This document shows, in pieces, positions 16,858 through 25,717 of a stretch of DNA of 40,231 nucleotides (positions are counted from its first letter, which is position 1; every line of letters begins with the position of its first letter). The DNA comes from Spirochaetales bacterium UBA6872 (lineage in GTDB: Bacteria; Spirochaetota; Spirochaetia; Sphaerochaetales; Sphaerochaetaceae), in NCBI GenBank assembly GCA_002452215.1, contig DKCO01000007.1, positions 1-40,231 on the forward strand, read 5' to 3'. The notes beneath the pieces were generated by a model. That model did not search any database, was not told where the DNA came from, and was given only the letters and a program-made list of their open reading frames with translations. The position numbers and the translations under genes are program-made.

Positions 16858-17533
16858 CGTGATCGACTATCCTCCCATCCCTTATGTAAACTTGGCTCTT
16901 GCATCGCAAGCCAAGCGCTCTGTCATGAGTGACAAATACAATCGTCCTGCCCTCTTCGTTCAAATCTGTGAAAAGCCCCATTATCTGGTCGCCTGTTTTT
17001 GTATCCAAAGCCCCTGTAGGCTCATCCGCAAGAAGTATTGCTGGGTTATTCACAAGCGCTCTTGCAATTGCAACTCTTTGCTTTTGGCCTCCTGAAAGTT
17101 CATTCGGGAGGTGTTTCATCCTATCTTTGAGCCCTACTTTCTCCAACAAGAATTGAGCTCTTTCTCTTCTTTCCTTCATTGGATAGTTTGCATAGACCAT
17201 TGGAGTCATCACATTCTCAAGCGCATTCATCTTTCCTAGGAGATTGAATTGCTGGAACACAAAACCGATTTTCTGGTTTCGTATGAATGCAAGCTCCGAC
17301 TCATCCAAGTCATTTGTCAGCTCGCCATCTATCTGGATATATCCAGACGATGGTGTATCAAGGCATCCAATCAAGTTCATCATCGTGGATTTCCCAGAGC
17401 CGGATGGGCCCATGATTGCTGTAAACGAGCCTCGTGGGATATTCAATGTAACTCCATCAAGAGCTTTGACAACATAATCGCCTACAAGATAAAAGCGCCT
17501 GACATCGGTAAGCTCTATAACATAATCAGACAC
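16838..17533 (-). CDS. MacB/LolD-type ABC efflux ATPase
   Basis: A 231-aa ATPase of the MacB/LolD family. Walker A is GPSGSGKST (about residues 41-49), the Q-loop VFQQFN, the signature LSGGQKQRVAIARAL, Walker B ILLADEPTGALD and the H-loop FVTHD. It drives the separate permease encoded just downstream. The start is GTG at 17533. Its Shine-Dalgarno GGAGGAGG is formed by the codons for the Gly-Gly-Gly tail of the preceding adaptor gene, so translation is likely coupled. Confidence 0.93.
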   Translation of the reverse strand: MSDYVIELTDVRRFYLVGDYVVKALDGVTLNIPRGSFTAIMGPSGSGKSTMMNLIGCLDTPSSGYIQIDGELTNDLDESELAFIRNQKIGFVFQQFNLLGKMNALENVMTPMVYANYPMKERRERAQFLLEKVGLKDRMKHLPNELSGGQKQRVAIARALVNNPAILLADEPTGALDTKTGDQIMGLFTDLNEEGRTIVFVTHDRALGLRCKSQVYIRDGRIVDHDVFRES

Positions 17534-17535
17534 TA

Positions 17536-18642
17536 TTATCGTCCTCCTCCCATCATCATCGAGACCATATTGGATGAGCTTTGTTCATAGACAACAACGT
17601 CTCCAGCATTAAGACCGCTGATCACTTGGCACATCCCTTCTCCCAGATACTTCACTCTTACTTCCTTGGACTGTGTAGAACCATCTGGCTGCTTGACCTC
17701 GACAGTGGTTACTCCGCCACGATTGTTCTTCACTGCAGCAGAAGGGACCAAAAGCATTGAAATCTCGCCATTGACTTCGATTGTTCCATCGAACGTGTAG
17801 CCAGGGAGAAGCTTTTCTGGAGGATTGTCAATGACAAGCTCGACATCTACAACACCGATTCCTTGAGACGTGTATCTTCCGATCATAGGTATATATGAGA
17901 CATATGCCTCTATCTCCTGACCCCCAAGGCCGTCAAATGAAAGCATTGCTTTCTGGCCAAGCTCAACATATTGCATATCGATCTCATCAATCTCTACAGT
18001 GGCTTTCAACTTCGACCTGTCGATTATCGTTATAACAGATGAGCCAGCTTCAAAGTAGTCGTTTGTATGGACATCGACAGATGCAACTACTCCATCGAAA
18101 TTCGCTGTAAGCTCTGTGTAGCTTAGATTGTTCTCAGCATTCTTTTTTTGCAATTCAAGTACTTCAAGAGTCCTAGTCGAGCCTGTAAGCTTTGCTTCCT
18201 CTATATTGTTCTCAATCTGCTTCAGCGCAAGTGTTTGCGATGTATTGTCAATCGTTGCCAATAACTGGTCCTTCTTGACATTCTCACCTTCGCTTACGAA
18301 TACGCCTGTAACAGCACCTGTGGATCTGAACTTTGCTTCAAGAGTGTCATTGGCTTCAACATAACCAGAGAGATCAATGACTTGAGTATACACAGACTCC
18401 TTAACTGTCGCCTCTATATACTTGTGCTGGTTTTGCATTGCTTCCAGCTTTGCTTCTTGTTGTTTTTTCACAACCGTATAGTAGAAAGCCAAAGCAGCAA
18501 TGATTGCAATGATTACAAGCCATGTGACAAGTGTCTTGACTCTTTTCTTTCGTTTTCTCGCTTTTGCAGCATCCCTAAGCCTCTTCTCTTGCTTCTCGGA
18601 CTCTGTCATCATGCTATCTGTGTTCTTATTATCATCACTCAT
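17536..18642 (-). CDS. macA: MacA-type periplasmic adaptor protein
   Basis: Membrane-fusion subunit linking MacB to TolC, 368 aa. A charged cytoplasmic N-terminus (about 34 residues) precedes one transmembrane anchor (LVTWLVIIAIIAALAFYYTV). Next come a lipoyl/barrel-sandwich domain split by a short helical hairpin, a beta-barrel domain and a membrane-proximal domain ending MMMGGGR. The coiled-coil hairpin is short (about 30 residues), so contact with TolC may differ from E. coli MacA. The ATG at 18642 has AGGAG 8-9 nt upstream, overlapping the tolC stop region. A gap of only 2 nt separates it from the ATPase gene. Confidence 0.9.
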   Translation of the reverse strand: MSDDNKNTDSMMTESEKQEKRLRDAAKARKRKKRVKTLVTWLVIIAIIAALAFYYTVVKKQQEAKLEAMQNQHKYIEATVKESVYTQVIDLSGYVEANDTLEAKFRSTGAVTGVFVSEGENVKKDQLLATIDNTSQTLALKQIENNIEEAKLTGSTRTLEVLELQKKNAENNLSYTELTANFDGVVASVDVHTNDYFEAGSSVITIIDRSKLKATVEIDEIDMQYVELGQKAMLSFDGLGGQEIEAYVSYIPMIGRYTSQGIGVVDVELVIDNPPEKLLPGYTFDGTIEVNGEISMLLVPSAAVKNNRGGVTTVEVKQPDGSTQSKEVRVKYLGEGMCQVISGLNAGDVVVYEQSSSNMVSMMMGGGR

Positions 18643-18653
18643 ACCAATATCTC

Positions 18654-20099
18654 CTATAGTGCGAAAATCCTTATCTCTCTTTCCAAGGCAAGGCCCTTTA
18701 AGAGTGTTATCTTCAAATCATATCGTGCTTGATCCAATTCAAATCTTGCATCATCAACATCTTTTTCTGTTGCAAGCCCAGCATTGAAAAGAGCTATCTT
18801 ATTGTCTAACACAGATTCAAGATATGTTATCTTGCTATCGATCTCGCTCTTGCTGTAATTCCATTCCATTATCTGGACAGAATAGTCCTGTGCGCTTTGG
18901 CTGTAGCTTGTCATAGCTGCTATATAGTCGTTTTTAGCACTCAATATGGCATTTTGCTTCTTCTGTAGCTCAAGGCTATCTCGAGTACTTGACATATCAC
19001 TTCCTGTGCTTTGGTTTATGGTGCCATTAGTCCATTTGCCATAAATCTTCAAAGATGGAGAATAAGATGAAGAAGAGCCTTCTGCCAAATTCCATGTGCT
19101 CGTATGCTTTGCGCTAATAGTCCAGTTATTTGCATTATATGACAATGTACCACCAACCTCTATCTTGCCACTGTCTTTGCCATTTGCTTCTGTATATTTG
19201 CCAGATGCATCGCCCTTGACATATAGAGTGTTTGGCGATTGCTCTGCAACAAAATTTGCATACTCCTCTTCTGCAACTTGGATCTCCAAGCTCTTGATTA
19301 TCACATTGCTGTTTCCATTAGTTAGCACATTCAAGCTCAGATTTGGTTGAGCAATATCATCAAGGCCATCCCAATCAAGACCTGTAAAGACCTTGTAGTT
19401 GGCTTTCGCATCGGCATATCTTTGCTCCAAAGCTCTTTTCGAGTTCTCAAGAGACTCGATTGTATTGGCTATGTTCTTGTATGTATACGAGTCCTCTGAG
19501 ACTGTCTTAAGGCTCTTTGCATTATCAAGATTCGTCTTTGCATCCGAAAGGTTCTTATCAATCTGGTCAAGGCTCTTAAGAGACGATAGCAATGCCGAGA
19601 CAGTATTTATGACAGTCTCTTCGAATTTATACTCTGCTTCAGAATGTGCTACTTCTGTTCTCAGCTTCGATATAGCATAATTCAAGTCCTTTATCGTATC
19701 CGAGTCATAGCCAGAGAAATCAAATGAATGGCTTGCTGAAAGGCTCGGCGAGTATTCTCTTGATGTGTTTTTGTAGTCCATCGAGTAGCCAATAGATGCT
19801 GTTATATTAGTCTTCCTGTCAGCTGTAGTATAAGAGGCCTCTGGTGTAATGGCCATAACATCACCGATCTCTTCGACTTTAGTAATCGGAATTACTGATG
19901 CAGCAACCGACAAGAGTGGCTCATCCTCCTTCTCTAGCTTGCTTAAGTCGATAAGGCCATCTTGGTACGTAATTTGCGTATTTTTGTATGAAGGGCTGTT
20001 CTCTTTTGCGGATGATATTATCTTATCAAGGCTCTCAGAATACAAAGAGAGCGATGCTGCCAAGAGAAAGCAAAACACTAAAAGCTTTTTCCTTGCCAT
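18654..20099 (-). CDS. TolC-family outer-membrane efflux protein
   Basis: The outer-membrane exit duct of the efflux pump, 481 aa. A signal peptide (KKLLVFCFLLAASLSLYS) is followed by two long helical repeats rich in Asn, Asp, Lys and Ser, separated by beta strands. The C-terminal helix has the FNAGLATEKDVDDARFELDQA segment typical of TolC-like proteins. Sequence similarity within the family is low, but length, architecture and its place directly before macA support the call. The ATG at 20099 has GAGGAG 7 nt upstream. It is first in its operon. Confidence 0.88.
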   Translation of the reverse strand: MARKKLLVFCFLLAASLSLYSESLDKIISSAKENSPSYKNTQITYQDGLIDLSKLEKEDEPLLSVAASVIPITKVEEIGDVMAITPEASYTTADRKTNITASIGYSMDYKNTSREYSPSLSASHSFDFSGYDSDTIKDLNYAISKLRTEVAHSEAEYKFEETVINTVSALLSSLKSLDQIDKNLSDAKTNLDNAKSLKTVSEDSYTYKNIANTIESLENSKRALEQRYADAKANYKVFTGLDWDGLDDIAQPNLSLNVLTNGNSNVIIKSLEIQVAEEEYANFVAEQSPNTLYVKGDASGKYTEANGKDSGKIEVGGTLSYNANNWTISAKHTSTWNLAEGSSSSYSPSLKIYGKWTNGTINQSTGSDMSSTRDSLELQKKQNAILSAKNDYIAAMTSYSQSAQDYSVQIMEWNYSKSEIDSKITYLESVLDNKIALFNAGLATEKDVDDARFELDQARYDLKITLLKGLALEREIRIFAL

Positions 20100-20139
20100 T
20101 CGTGTACTCCTCTATCTAGAAAAGTGTCTGTCTCAATTA

Positions 20140-20168
20140 ACTATAAACAATTAGTCTTTAAGATACAA
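20140..20168 (-). promoter_or_regulatory. tolC-macAB operon promoter
   Basis: On the minus strand TTGTAT (20163-20168) and TATAGT (20140-20145) are separated by 17 bp. The predicted leader is about 34 nt and contains the GAGGAG site. Confidence 0.5.
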
Positions 20169-20195
20169 GGCGATAGATCTTTACCAGACATTCGT

Positions 20196-20224
20196 TTGAC
20201 GTCGATATACCAACGTATTATTTT
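20196..20224 (+). promoter_or_regulatory. Possible hslO-rlmKL promoter
   Basis: TTGACG (20196-20201) is followed after 17 bp by TATTTT (20219-20224). No CIRCE-type heat-shock operator is visible. Confidence 0.4.
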
Positions 20225-20265
20225 TTAAGAAAATGAAAGGTAAAATCCTTTCTGTAGGAGATAAA

Positions 20266-21189
20266 ATGGAAAGAACAAAAATAGAAGATAAGGAACTTTT
20301 GGAGCATATAGAATCACTTGAAGATGACAAAAGAGAGGTTTTTCTTCTCTCAGATGAGAAAGTAAGAGTATCAGCTGTATCAGCAACAAAGATGGTAAAC
20401 CAGATGAGAGCCAATCATCAAACAGGTCTTCTCGAGACATATATGCTTGGACAAGGCTATATAGCTGGTGCGCTTTTGTCATCGCAAGTAAAAGGAAACG
20501 ACAGAATCCAAATCACAATCGAATGCGGAGGCCCTGTCAAAGGAATGTTCATCGAATCTTGGGCTTGCGGTGCTGTACGTGGTTACCTGACTAATAACCC
20601 TATTCCACTGGAAAAACCTCTTGAAAGCTTGGACACAAGCCTTATATATGGCCCAGGATTCCTCTCAATCTCGAAGATCCTTGAAGGTGCTAAGGCTCCT
20701 TTTACGGGACAGATAATGATGGAATATGGAAATCTTGCAAACGATCTTGCTTTGTATTACAAGCAATCGGAACAGACACCATCGCTTTTCTATCTTTCAC
20801 TTGAATTTGACAGAAAGGGACGTGTGTGGGGTGCTGGAGGTCTCTTTATACAAGCACTTCCGGGATGTCCAGATATTGTCTTGGATCAGCTTCAGGAAAA
20901 ATCAAAATCACTCTCAGAGCTAGGTGCATCGATTGCAAATGGAGAAAGCATCAATGACTATGTCATGCGTGAATTCGCATCTTTTTCACCCAAAAACATC
21001 AACCATAGCCCAATTGGATTCTCTTGCCCCTGTTCAAGAAAGGCCTTTATAGGATATCTTAAGAACTTGCCAAAGAAAGAGAAAGACGAGATATTGGCAG
21101 GAGATTTTCCACTTGTGCTTGAATGCTTCAATTGTGGAACGAAATACAAGTTTGAGAAAAGCGAAGTGGAAACGCTTTTCAAGGAGTAA
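20266..21189 (+). CDS. hslO: Hsp33 redox-regulated chaperone
   Basis: Holdase chaperone switched on by oxidation and unfolding; cytoplasmic, 307 aa. The zinc/redox switch is present as CPC (FSCPCSRKAF) and CFNC (ECFNCGTKYKF) near the C-terminus, matching the family's CxC...CxxC pattern. The N-terminal core contains the usual HQTGLLETYMLGQ and GPGFLSISK segments. The ATG at 20266 is chosen because TAGGAG lies 5 nt upstream. An ATG 33 nt earlier (20233) has only a weak site. rlmKL follows after 2 nt. Confidence 0.92.
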   Translation: MERTKIEDKELLEHIESLEDDKREVFLLSDEKVRVSAVSATKMVNQMRANHQTGLLETYMLGQGYIAGALLSSQVKGNDRIQITIECGGPVKGMFIESWACGAVRGYLTNNPIPLEKPLESLDTSLIYGPGFLSISKILEGAKAPFTGQIMMEYGNLANDLALYYKQSEQTPSLFYLSLEFDRKGRVWGAGGLFIQALPGCPDIVLDQLQEKSKSLSELGASIANGESINDYVMREFASFSPKNINHSPIGFSCPCSRKAFIGYLKNLPKKEKDEILAGDFPLVLECFNCGTKYKFEKSEVETLFKE

Positions 21190-21191
21190 AA

Positions 21192-23405
21192 ATGATATTC
21201 TTCGCAACGAGTGCGGCTAATCAAGGTGACTTGATTGCATTGGAAGCCAAAAGGGCTGGCAGCAATGATGTGAAAATTACATCCTCAGGAGTAGAGTTCT
21301 CAGGTGACTTGGCTGTAGGATACAGATTTTGTTTCCAAAGCAGAATCTCATCTAGGCTATTGATGGGTCTTTTCATCGACGAGGATGTGCAAAGCGATGA
21401 TGAGCTTTACGAGGCGACAGCTTCACTCGATTGGGAGAACTATTTAGATCCAGAAAAGACATTCAAAGTATCATGTACTACACAGAATTGCCGATGGATA
21501 AAAAACAATCACTATGCAGCACTGAAAGCAAAAGATGGTATTTGCGACAGGATAAAAGAAAAATTCGATGGTGCAAGACCAGATATTGAGATAGAGGATC
21601 CAGATATCGCAATCCACATCCATATAGAGGGCGATATAGTAAAGTGGTATTTGGATTTCTCTGGCGAGAATCTTTCGATGAGAGGCTATAGAGGAGAGCA
21701 AACCGAAGCGCTGTTGAAGGAGCATCTTGCGGCTGCTCTTCTTTCTAGGACAGATTGGAGAAAAACTGTACAAGATGGAAACCCGGCCCCACTATATGAT
21801 CCATTCTGTGGTTCTGGAACAATTGCAATAGAGGCTGCTCTTATGGCCTCTGATACAGATCCTGGGCTTTTAAGAAAGAAGCCATATGCCTTCCAAAAGC
21901 TTAAAAACTATGATGAGAATCTATTCGAAAGCATAAAGCAAGAATCAATCGAGAAGAGAGATAAGGCTCTAGAAGAAAGAGATATTCGCATTTTTGCATC
22001 AGACAAATCACGCTATGCAATCGAGATCTCAAAGGCAGCTGCTTTAAAAGCTGGAGTAATGGACTTAATTGAATTCTCGACAATAGCATTCGAGGATGTA
22101 AAGGTAGCTCCAGCTGAAAAAGGCTATATCGTAACAGATCCTCCCTATGGCGAAAGAATGAGAGTCGAAGAGATCGACAAACTATATCAATCGATTGGTG
22201 ATGAGCTCCAAAGCGTATTTAAAGGTTGGAAGGCAACTATATTGACTGGAAACTCAGATCTGTTGTCGAATATCGACTTGAAACCCGATAGAACCAACGC
22301 TCTATGGAATGGACCTATCCTTTGCCAAGCAGCACATTACACAATATTTACAGACGAAGAGCGGGAGGCATTGATCCAAAGAGCAAAAGAGAAGAAGGAA
22401 GCTCGACTTAGCTCTCCTCTCTCCGACGGTGCTCAGATGGCATACAACAGGATAAAAAAGAACCTCTCGGAAATTACTCCTATAATGGAGAAAGAGGGCG
22501 TTACATGCTACAGGATATATGATGCAGATATGCCTGAATACAATGCAGCAATCGACTTCTATGAAGGAAAGTGGATTGTGCTTTCAGAATATCAAGCGCC
22601 CGATACAATCGACAGAGAAAGCGCAGAAAGGCGTCTCAATGACCTTATCTATGCAACAGAACGAGCAACTGGAATAGATATTGAGAACATATATGTAAAA
22701 CAGCGTTCTCAACAAAAAGGCACAAATCAATATAGACGGCTTGCATCTTCAAACCACCAATACATTGCAAGGGAAAATGGTGTAAAGTTCCTAGTCAATT
22801 TCACAGATTATCTCGATACAGGGATTTTCCTAGACCATAGGCTCGTAAGAAAGATGATTCAAGAGATGGCAGATGGAAAACGATTCTTGAACCTTTTTTG
22901 CTACACAGGGACAGCGACACTAAATGCAATCAAAGGCGGCGCTATCTCCACAGATTCAGTAGACACATCAAATACATATCTAAGTTGGATGGAAAAGAAT
23001 CTCGAGCTAAATGGTTTTTCTACTACAATGGGAAACTTTTTATACAAAGCAGATGCAATAGAGTGGCTTTGGGATACATACGATCGATATGATTTGATCT
23101 TTTGCGATCCACCTACTTTCTCAAATAGCTCAGATCGAAGGACATTTGATGTTCAAAGAGACCAGAAAAGACTTATTCAAGCTGCAATGATGCATCTTGC
23201 TCCTGGTGGCACGATGATTTTCTCGACAAACTACACTAAATTCAAGCTAAATGATGAGATATATGAAAAATATATCGTAGAAGACATAACAGAGAAGACA
23301 ATCGGAGAGGATTTCAAGAGAAACCCGAAGATTCATAAGTGCTATCTATTGAAAAACAAAGTAAAGATCAAACTCAATCCAAATAGAAAACCAAGACAAA
23401 GATAG
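21192..23405 (+). CDS. rlmKL: Bifunctional 23S rRNA methyltransferase RlmKL
   Basis: A fused enzyme that in E. coli makes m2G2445 and m7G2069 in 23S rRNA. The N-terminal half has a ferredoxin-like/THUMP domain and an m2G methyltransferase with DPFCGSGTIAIEAAL and the catalytic TDPPYGERM. The C-terminal half is the RlmK methyltransferase, with LNLFCYTGTATLNAIKGGA and FCDPPTFSNS. The length of 737 aa agrees with the fused form. Its AAGGAG site overlaps the final codons of hslO, 5 nt before the ATG at 21192, so the two genes form an operon. A terminator follows the stop. Confidence 0.93.
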   Translation: MIFFATSAANQGDLIALEAKRAGSNDVKITSSGVEFSGDLAVGYRFCFQSRISSRLLMGLFIDEDVQSDDELYEATASLDWENYLDPEKTFKVSCTTQNCRWIKNNHYAALKAKDGICDRIKEKFDGARPDIEIEDPDIAIHIHIEGDIVKWYLDFSGENLSMRGYRGEQTEALLKEHLAAALLSRTDWRKTVQDGNPAPLYDPFCGSGTIAIEAALMASDTDPGLLRKKPYAFQKLKNYDENLFESIKQESIEKRDKALEERDIRIFASDKSRYAIEISKAAALKAGVMDLIEFSTIAFEDVKVAPAEKGYIVTDPPYGERMRVEEIDKLYQSIGDELQSVFKGWKATILTGNSDLLSNIDLKPDRTNALWNGPILCQAAHYTIFTDEEREALIQRAKEKKEARLSSPLSDGAQMAYNRIKKNLSEITPIMEKEGVTCYRIYDADMPEYNAAIDFYEGKWIVLSEYQAPDTIDRESAERRLNDLIYATERATGIDIENIYVKQRSQQKGTNQYRRLASSNHQYIARENGVKFLVNFTDYLDTGIFLDHRLVRKMIQEMADGKRFLNLFCYTGTATLNAIKGGAISTDSVDTSNTYLSWMEKNLELNGFSTTMGNFLYKADAIEWLWDTYDRYDLIFCDPPTFSNSSDRRTFDVQRDQKRLIQAAMMHLAPGGTMIFSTNYTKFKLNDEIYEKYIVEDITEKTIGEDFKRNPKIHKCYLLKNKVKIKLNPNRKPRQR

Positions 23406-23410
23406 ACAAC

Positions 23411-23436
23411 AAGAGGGCGCCCAAAGCCCTCTTTTC
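23411..23436 (+). terminator. Rho-independent terminator after rlmKL
   Basis: AAGAGGGC and GCCCTCTT form an 8-bp stem (23411-23418, 23426-23433) with a 7-nt loop and TTTTC on the plus strand. It abuts the convergent DUF4143 ATPase stop. On the minus strand the tail is less T-rich. Confidence 0.85.
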
Positions 23437-24700
23437 AATCTTTCAATGCTGTAATTGGAACAACATAAACACCATCTGGCCTAAGATAGCTTGCATTGCT
23501 CATAGCACATATTACACATAAGAAAGACGGCTCTTTCCCAAATAGCGATTTGATTTTCAACAAATTAGCAGCGGCTTCATCTATTTGGCTAACACCAAGC
23601 TTTATCTCAATTGCACAAAATCTCCCGTCATCAAGAGATACGATTGCATCGATTTCATTGTCTTTATAATCTTGATAATGGTACAAAGTTGCATCATGTG
23701 CCTCAGCATATATCCTAAGATCCCGTTCAACTAAGGCTTCAAACAGAAAACCAAGTGTTTGCAAATCATTCAAAAGCTTTTGTTCTGTTGCATTGATTAA
23801 AGCCGCTGCTATAGATGGATCTACAAAATGTCTTTTGACTTGTTGCTTCAATCTGATACTTGAGCGCAAATTTACACTAAAAGCCTCTTGATTCTCGATG
23901 AGATATAAATCGGAAAGAATATTCAAATACTCAGGAATCGTCTCAACATCGATATTACCGCCATTTTCGATGATATCACTACGAAGTTTTGCAAAAGAAC
24001 ATGTCGTACTTTCATTTCGTGCTAGGGATTTAAGAAGAAGACCTATTTTATTCAAATCATACTTCTTTCCCGATACTCTATTGATTTCATCAGAAACAAT
24101 CAAACGTATGTATTCCCGTGGCAAGAGGGATGAATCTTTGGGATCTACACTGAGATTAGCAGGCCATCCACCTCTTATAATCAAATTAATGATATTCTCT
24201 AATTCTACTTTGCCTGTAAGGGCGTTCTCGAATTTTCCATCAAATAAATCCATCAAGGAAACTTTTCCCGATGAATCCTTTGATTCAAATAAAGACATTG
24301 GACTCATTTTCAATTTAGCAAATCGTCCAGCACCACTATGAAAAATTCCTTCTCTATTCGGTGTCGAAGAACCTGTAAGTATGTATAATCCCTTTTTTTG
24401 GCGTTCATCTACATCGGTTCTGATTATGTCCCAAAGAGGTGGATATAGTTGCCATTCATCAATAAGATGAGGAGAATCACCTCTTAAAGCGAAATTTGGA
24501 TCGATCTTCACCAATGAAAGCGTGTTGGAATCATGCGTGCTACTTGATAAATAAAACTCGCTTTGGGAATGTGCTCTAGAAGTCCAAGTCTTGCCGCACC
24601 ACTTGGGTCCTTCAATTGCTATTGCACCAAAGACATTCAAATATCTTTCTATCTTTTGATCAATCAACCTTGGCATATAATTGCTGTTTTTTGCAACCAC
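23435..24700 (-). CDS. AAA-family ATPase with DUF4143 nuclease-like C-terminus
   Basis: A 421-aa protein of the AAA_14/DUF4143 family. The N-terminal ATPase has Walker A GPKWCGKTWT (about residues 31-40), Walker B LIDEWQ (about 79-84) and a sensor-like LTGSST. The C-terminal DUF4143 part ends in an EIDAIV...CAIEIKLG arrangement like the PD-(D/E)XK nuclease core. The family is abundant in host-associated anaerobes and its function is not established. Proposed roles include DNA handling, defence and regulation. The start is GTG at 24700 with AGAGG 8 nt upstream; the in-frame ATG at 24676 lacks a ribosome-binding site. Three 23-bp direct repeats lie upstream of its promoter, next to the fic gene. 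Confidence 0.88.
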   Translation of the reverse strand: MVAKNSNYMPRLIDQKIERYLNVFGAIAIEGPKWCGKTWTSRAHSQSEFYLSSSTHDSNTLSLVKIDPNFALRGDSPHLIDEWQLYPPLWDIIRTDVDERQKKGLYILTGSSTPNREGIFHSGAGRFAKLKMSPMSLFESKDSSGKVSLMDLFDGKFENALTGKVELENIINLIIRGGWPANLSVDPKDSSLLPREYIRLIVSDEINRVSGKKYDLNKIGLLLKSLARNESTTCSFAKLRSDIIENGGNIDVETIPEYLNILSDLYLIENQEAFSVNLRSSIRLKQQVKRHFVDPSIAAALINATEQKLLNDLQTLGFLFEALVERDLRIYAEAHDATLYHYQDYKDNEIDAIVSLDDGRFCAIEIKLGVSQIDEAAANLLKIKSLFGKEPSFLCVICAMSNASYLRPDGVYVVPITALKD

Positions 24701-24721
24701 TTCAAATACCTCTTAAACAAG

Positions 24722-24750
24722 AGAATAATCAAACAAGACAAATTAATCAA
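24722..24750 (-). promoter_or_regulatory. Putative promoter of the DUF4143 ATPase gene
   Basis: On the minus strand TTGATT (24745-24750) and TATTCT (24722-24727) are 17 bp apart. The -10 is a weak match. The direct repeats start just upstream of the -35. Confidence 0.4.
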
Positions 24751-24754
24751 ACCA

Positions 24755-24817
24755 AACCCGATAAATTTTGATGGTACAACCCGATTGATTTTTAAAGTAG
24801 CACCCGATTAATTTCGA
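24755..24817. repeat. Three 23-bp-period direct repeats upstream of the DUF4143 ATPase
   Basis: The core ACCCGATnnATTTt recurs with starts at 24755, 24778 and 24801, exactly 23 bp apart. A degenerate fourth copy may precede at 24732, overlapping the putative -35. The period is not a multiple of three, so this is not a coding repeat. The array lies between the fic stop and the ATPase promoter, and looks like a multi-copy operator. Confidence 0.75.
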
Positions 24818-24818
24818 C

Positions 24819-25598
24819 TCAATCCTCTTCAAAAGGTATTGTAATCTCTTCAAATAGGTCTACAAGAGCTTGGTAGTCTCCGTCGATAGCAGCAATAGAT
24901 GCCTCCAAAAGCTGATCTGGATCAACAGATGACCATGAGATATAATAACCAGCTTGGTTCGCAATCAACGATATAAAGAACCTTGTAACTCTTCCATTGC
25001 CATCTATGAATGGGTGTATTGCTTCAAACTCTCCCATGTAATATGCAAGCTCATTGAGAAAATCCTCGCTATCGTCCGCGTCATCAAGCTTTTTTAAGTA
25101 ATCTGATTCTGCAAGTTTCTCAAATAGCTCATGAAGCATTCTATCGATAAACTCTGGAGGTACAAACTCTGTCCTTTTCGCAGCTCCCTTTATTCTGAAA
25201 AGCCCCGCCGTAGGATAAAGATCCTTGAACATCCTCCTATGGATTTCTACAAAATACTCAAAAGACAATGGCCCTTCGATAGGAGAAACAAAGAGCTCTG
25301 CTGTTCTTATTGCTGAAAGCATCCTATCAACATTATCAAGAGTATCTTTGTCCTTGATCCCAAAATAATTGATTCTATTTCTTGAACCCGGATATTTTGC
25401 AAAAATACTACCAGCTGGAAGCTCCTTCTCCTCTAGATTGTTATCACGCAAGAATTGAGCTACTTTCTCATCTGCTGTTGCATCTTCCTTTAGAATATCC
25501 TCAAAAAAATCCTCATCGAAATCCTCGGGCTCGATACCTTCGTTGATAAGCGTAAATTTTATATAGCTTATGCACGCCTCTAACCGGCTGCCTTTCAT
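24819..25598 (-). CDS. Fic protein with built-in inhibitory helix
   Basis: A Fic-domain enzyme, 259 aa. Fic proteins usually transfer AMP (or related groups) from a nucleotide to a target protein. The full catalytic motif HPFIDGNGRVTR is at residues 195-206. The N-terminal helix contains TLINEG (16-21), which fits the inhibitory (S/T)xxxE(G/N) motif. The following acidic segment (22-52) resembles a VbhA-type antitoxin. Toxin and inhibitor therefore appear fused. The ATG at 25598 has a moderate AGAGG site about 10 nt upstream. It lies upstream of the DUF4143 ATPase gene on the same strand, separated by 118 bp that hold the direct repeats. Confidence 0.88.
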   Translation of the reverse strand: MKGSRLEACISYIKFTLINEGIEPEDFDEDFFEDILKEDATADEKVAQFLRDNNLEEKELPAGSIFAKYPGSRNRINYFGIKDKDTLDNVDRMLSAIRTAELFVSPIEGPLSFEYFVEIHRRMFKDLYPTAGLFRIKGAAKRTEFVPPEFIDRMLHELFEKLAESDYLKKLDDADDSEDFLNELAYYMGEFEAIHPFIDGNGRVTRFFISLIANQAGYYISWSSVDPDQLLEASIAAIDGDYQALVDLFEEITIPFEED

Positions 25599-25641
25599 CT
25601 CTCTGTATTACCTCTCATCGTGCAATCAGCACACTCTTATA

Positions 25642-25655
25642 GCTAGTATCCTAGC
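25642..25655. promoter_or_regulatory. Inverted repeat upstream of fic
   Basis: GCTAG-N4-CTAGC lies about 45-58 nt before the fic ATG, next to a possible TATAAG -10 on the minus strand. It is a candidate autoregulatory operator and is weakly supported. The rest of 25599-25717 shows nothing clear. Confidence 0.3.
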
Positions 25656-25717
25656 AAAAAGAATATCTATTAATCAATGGAAGAAGAAACATCAAAAATA
25701 TGCCTTTCGAATTCTTA

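Noticed and set aside
20100..20265. CIRCE or other heat-shock operator at hslO
   Set aside because: No TTAGCACTC-N9-GAGTGCTAA-like repeat is present.
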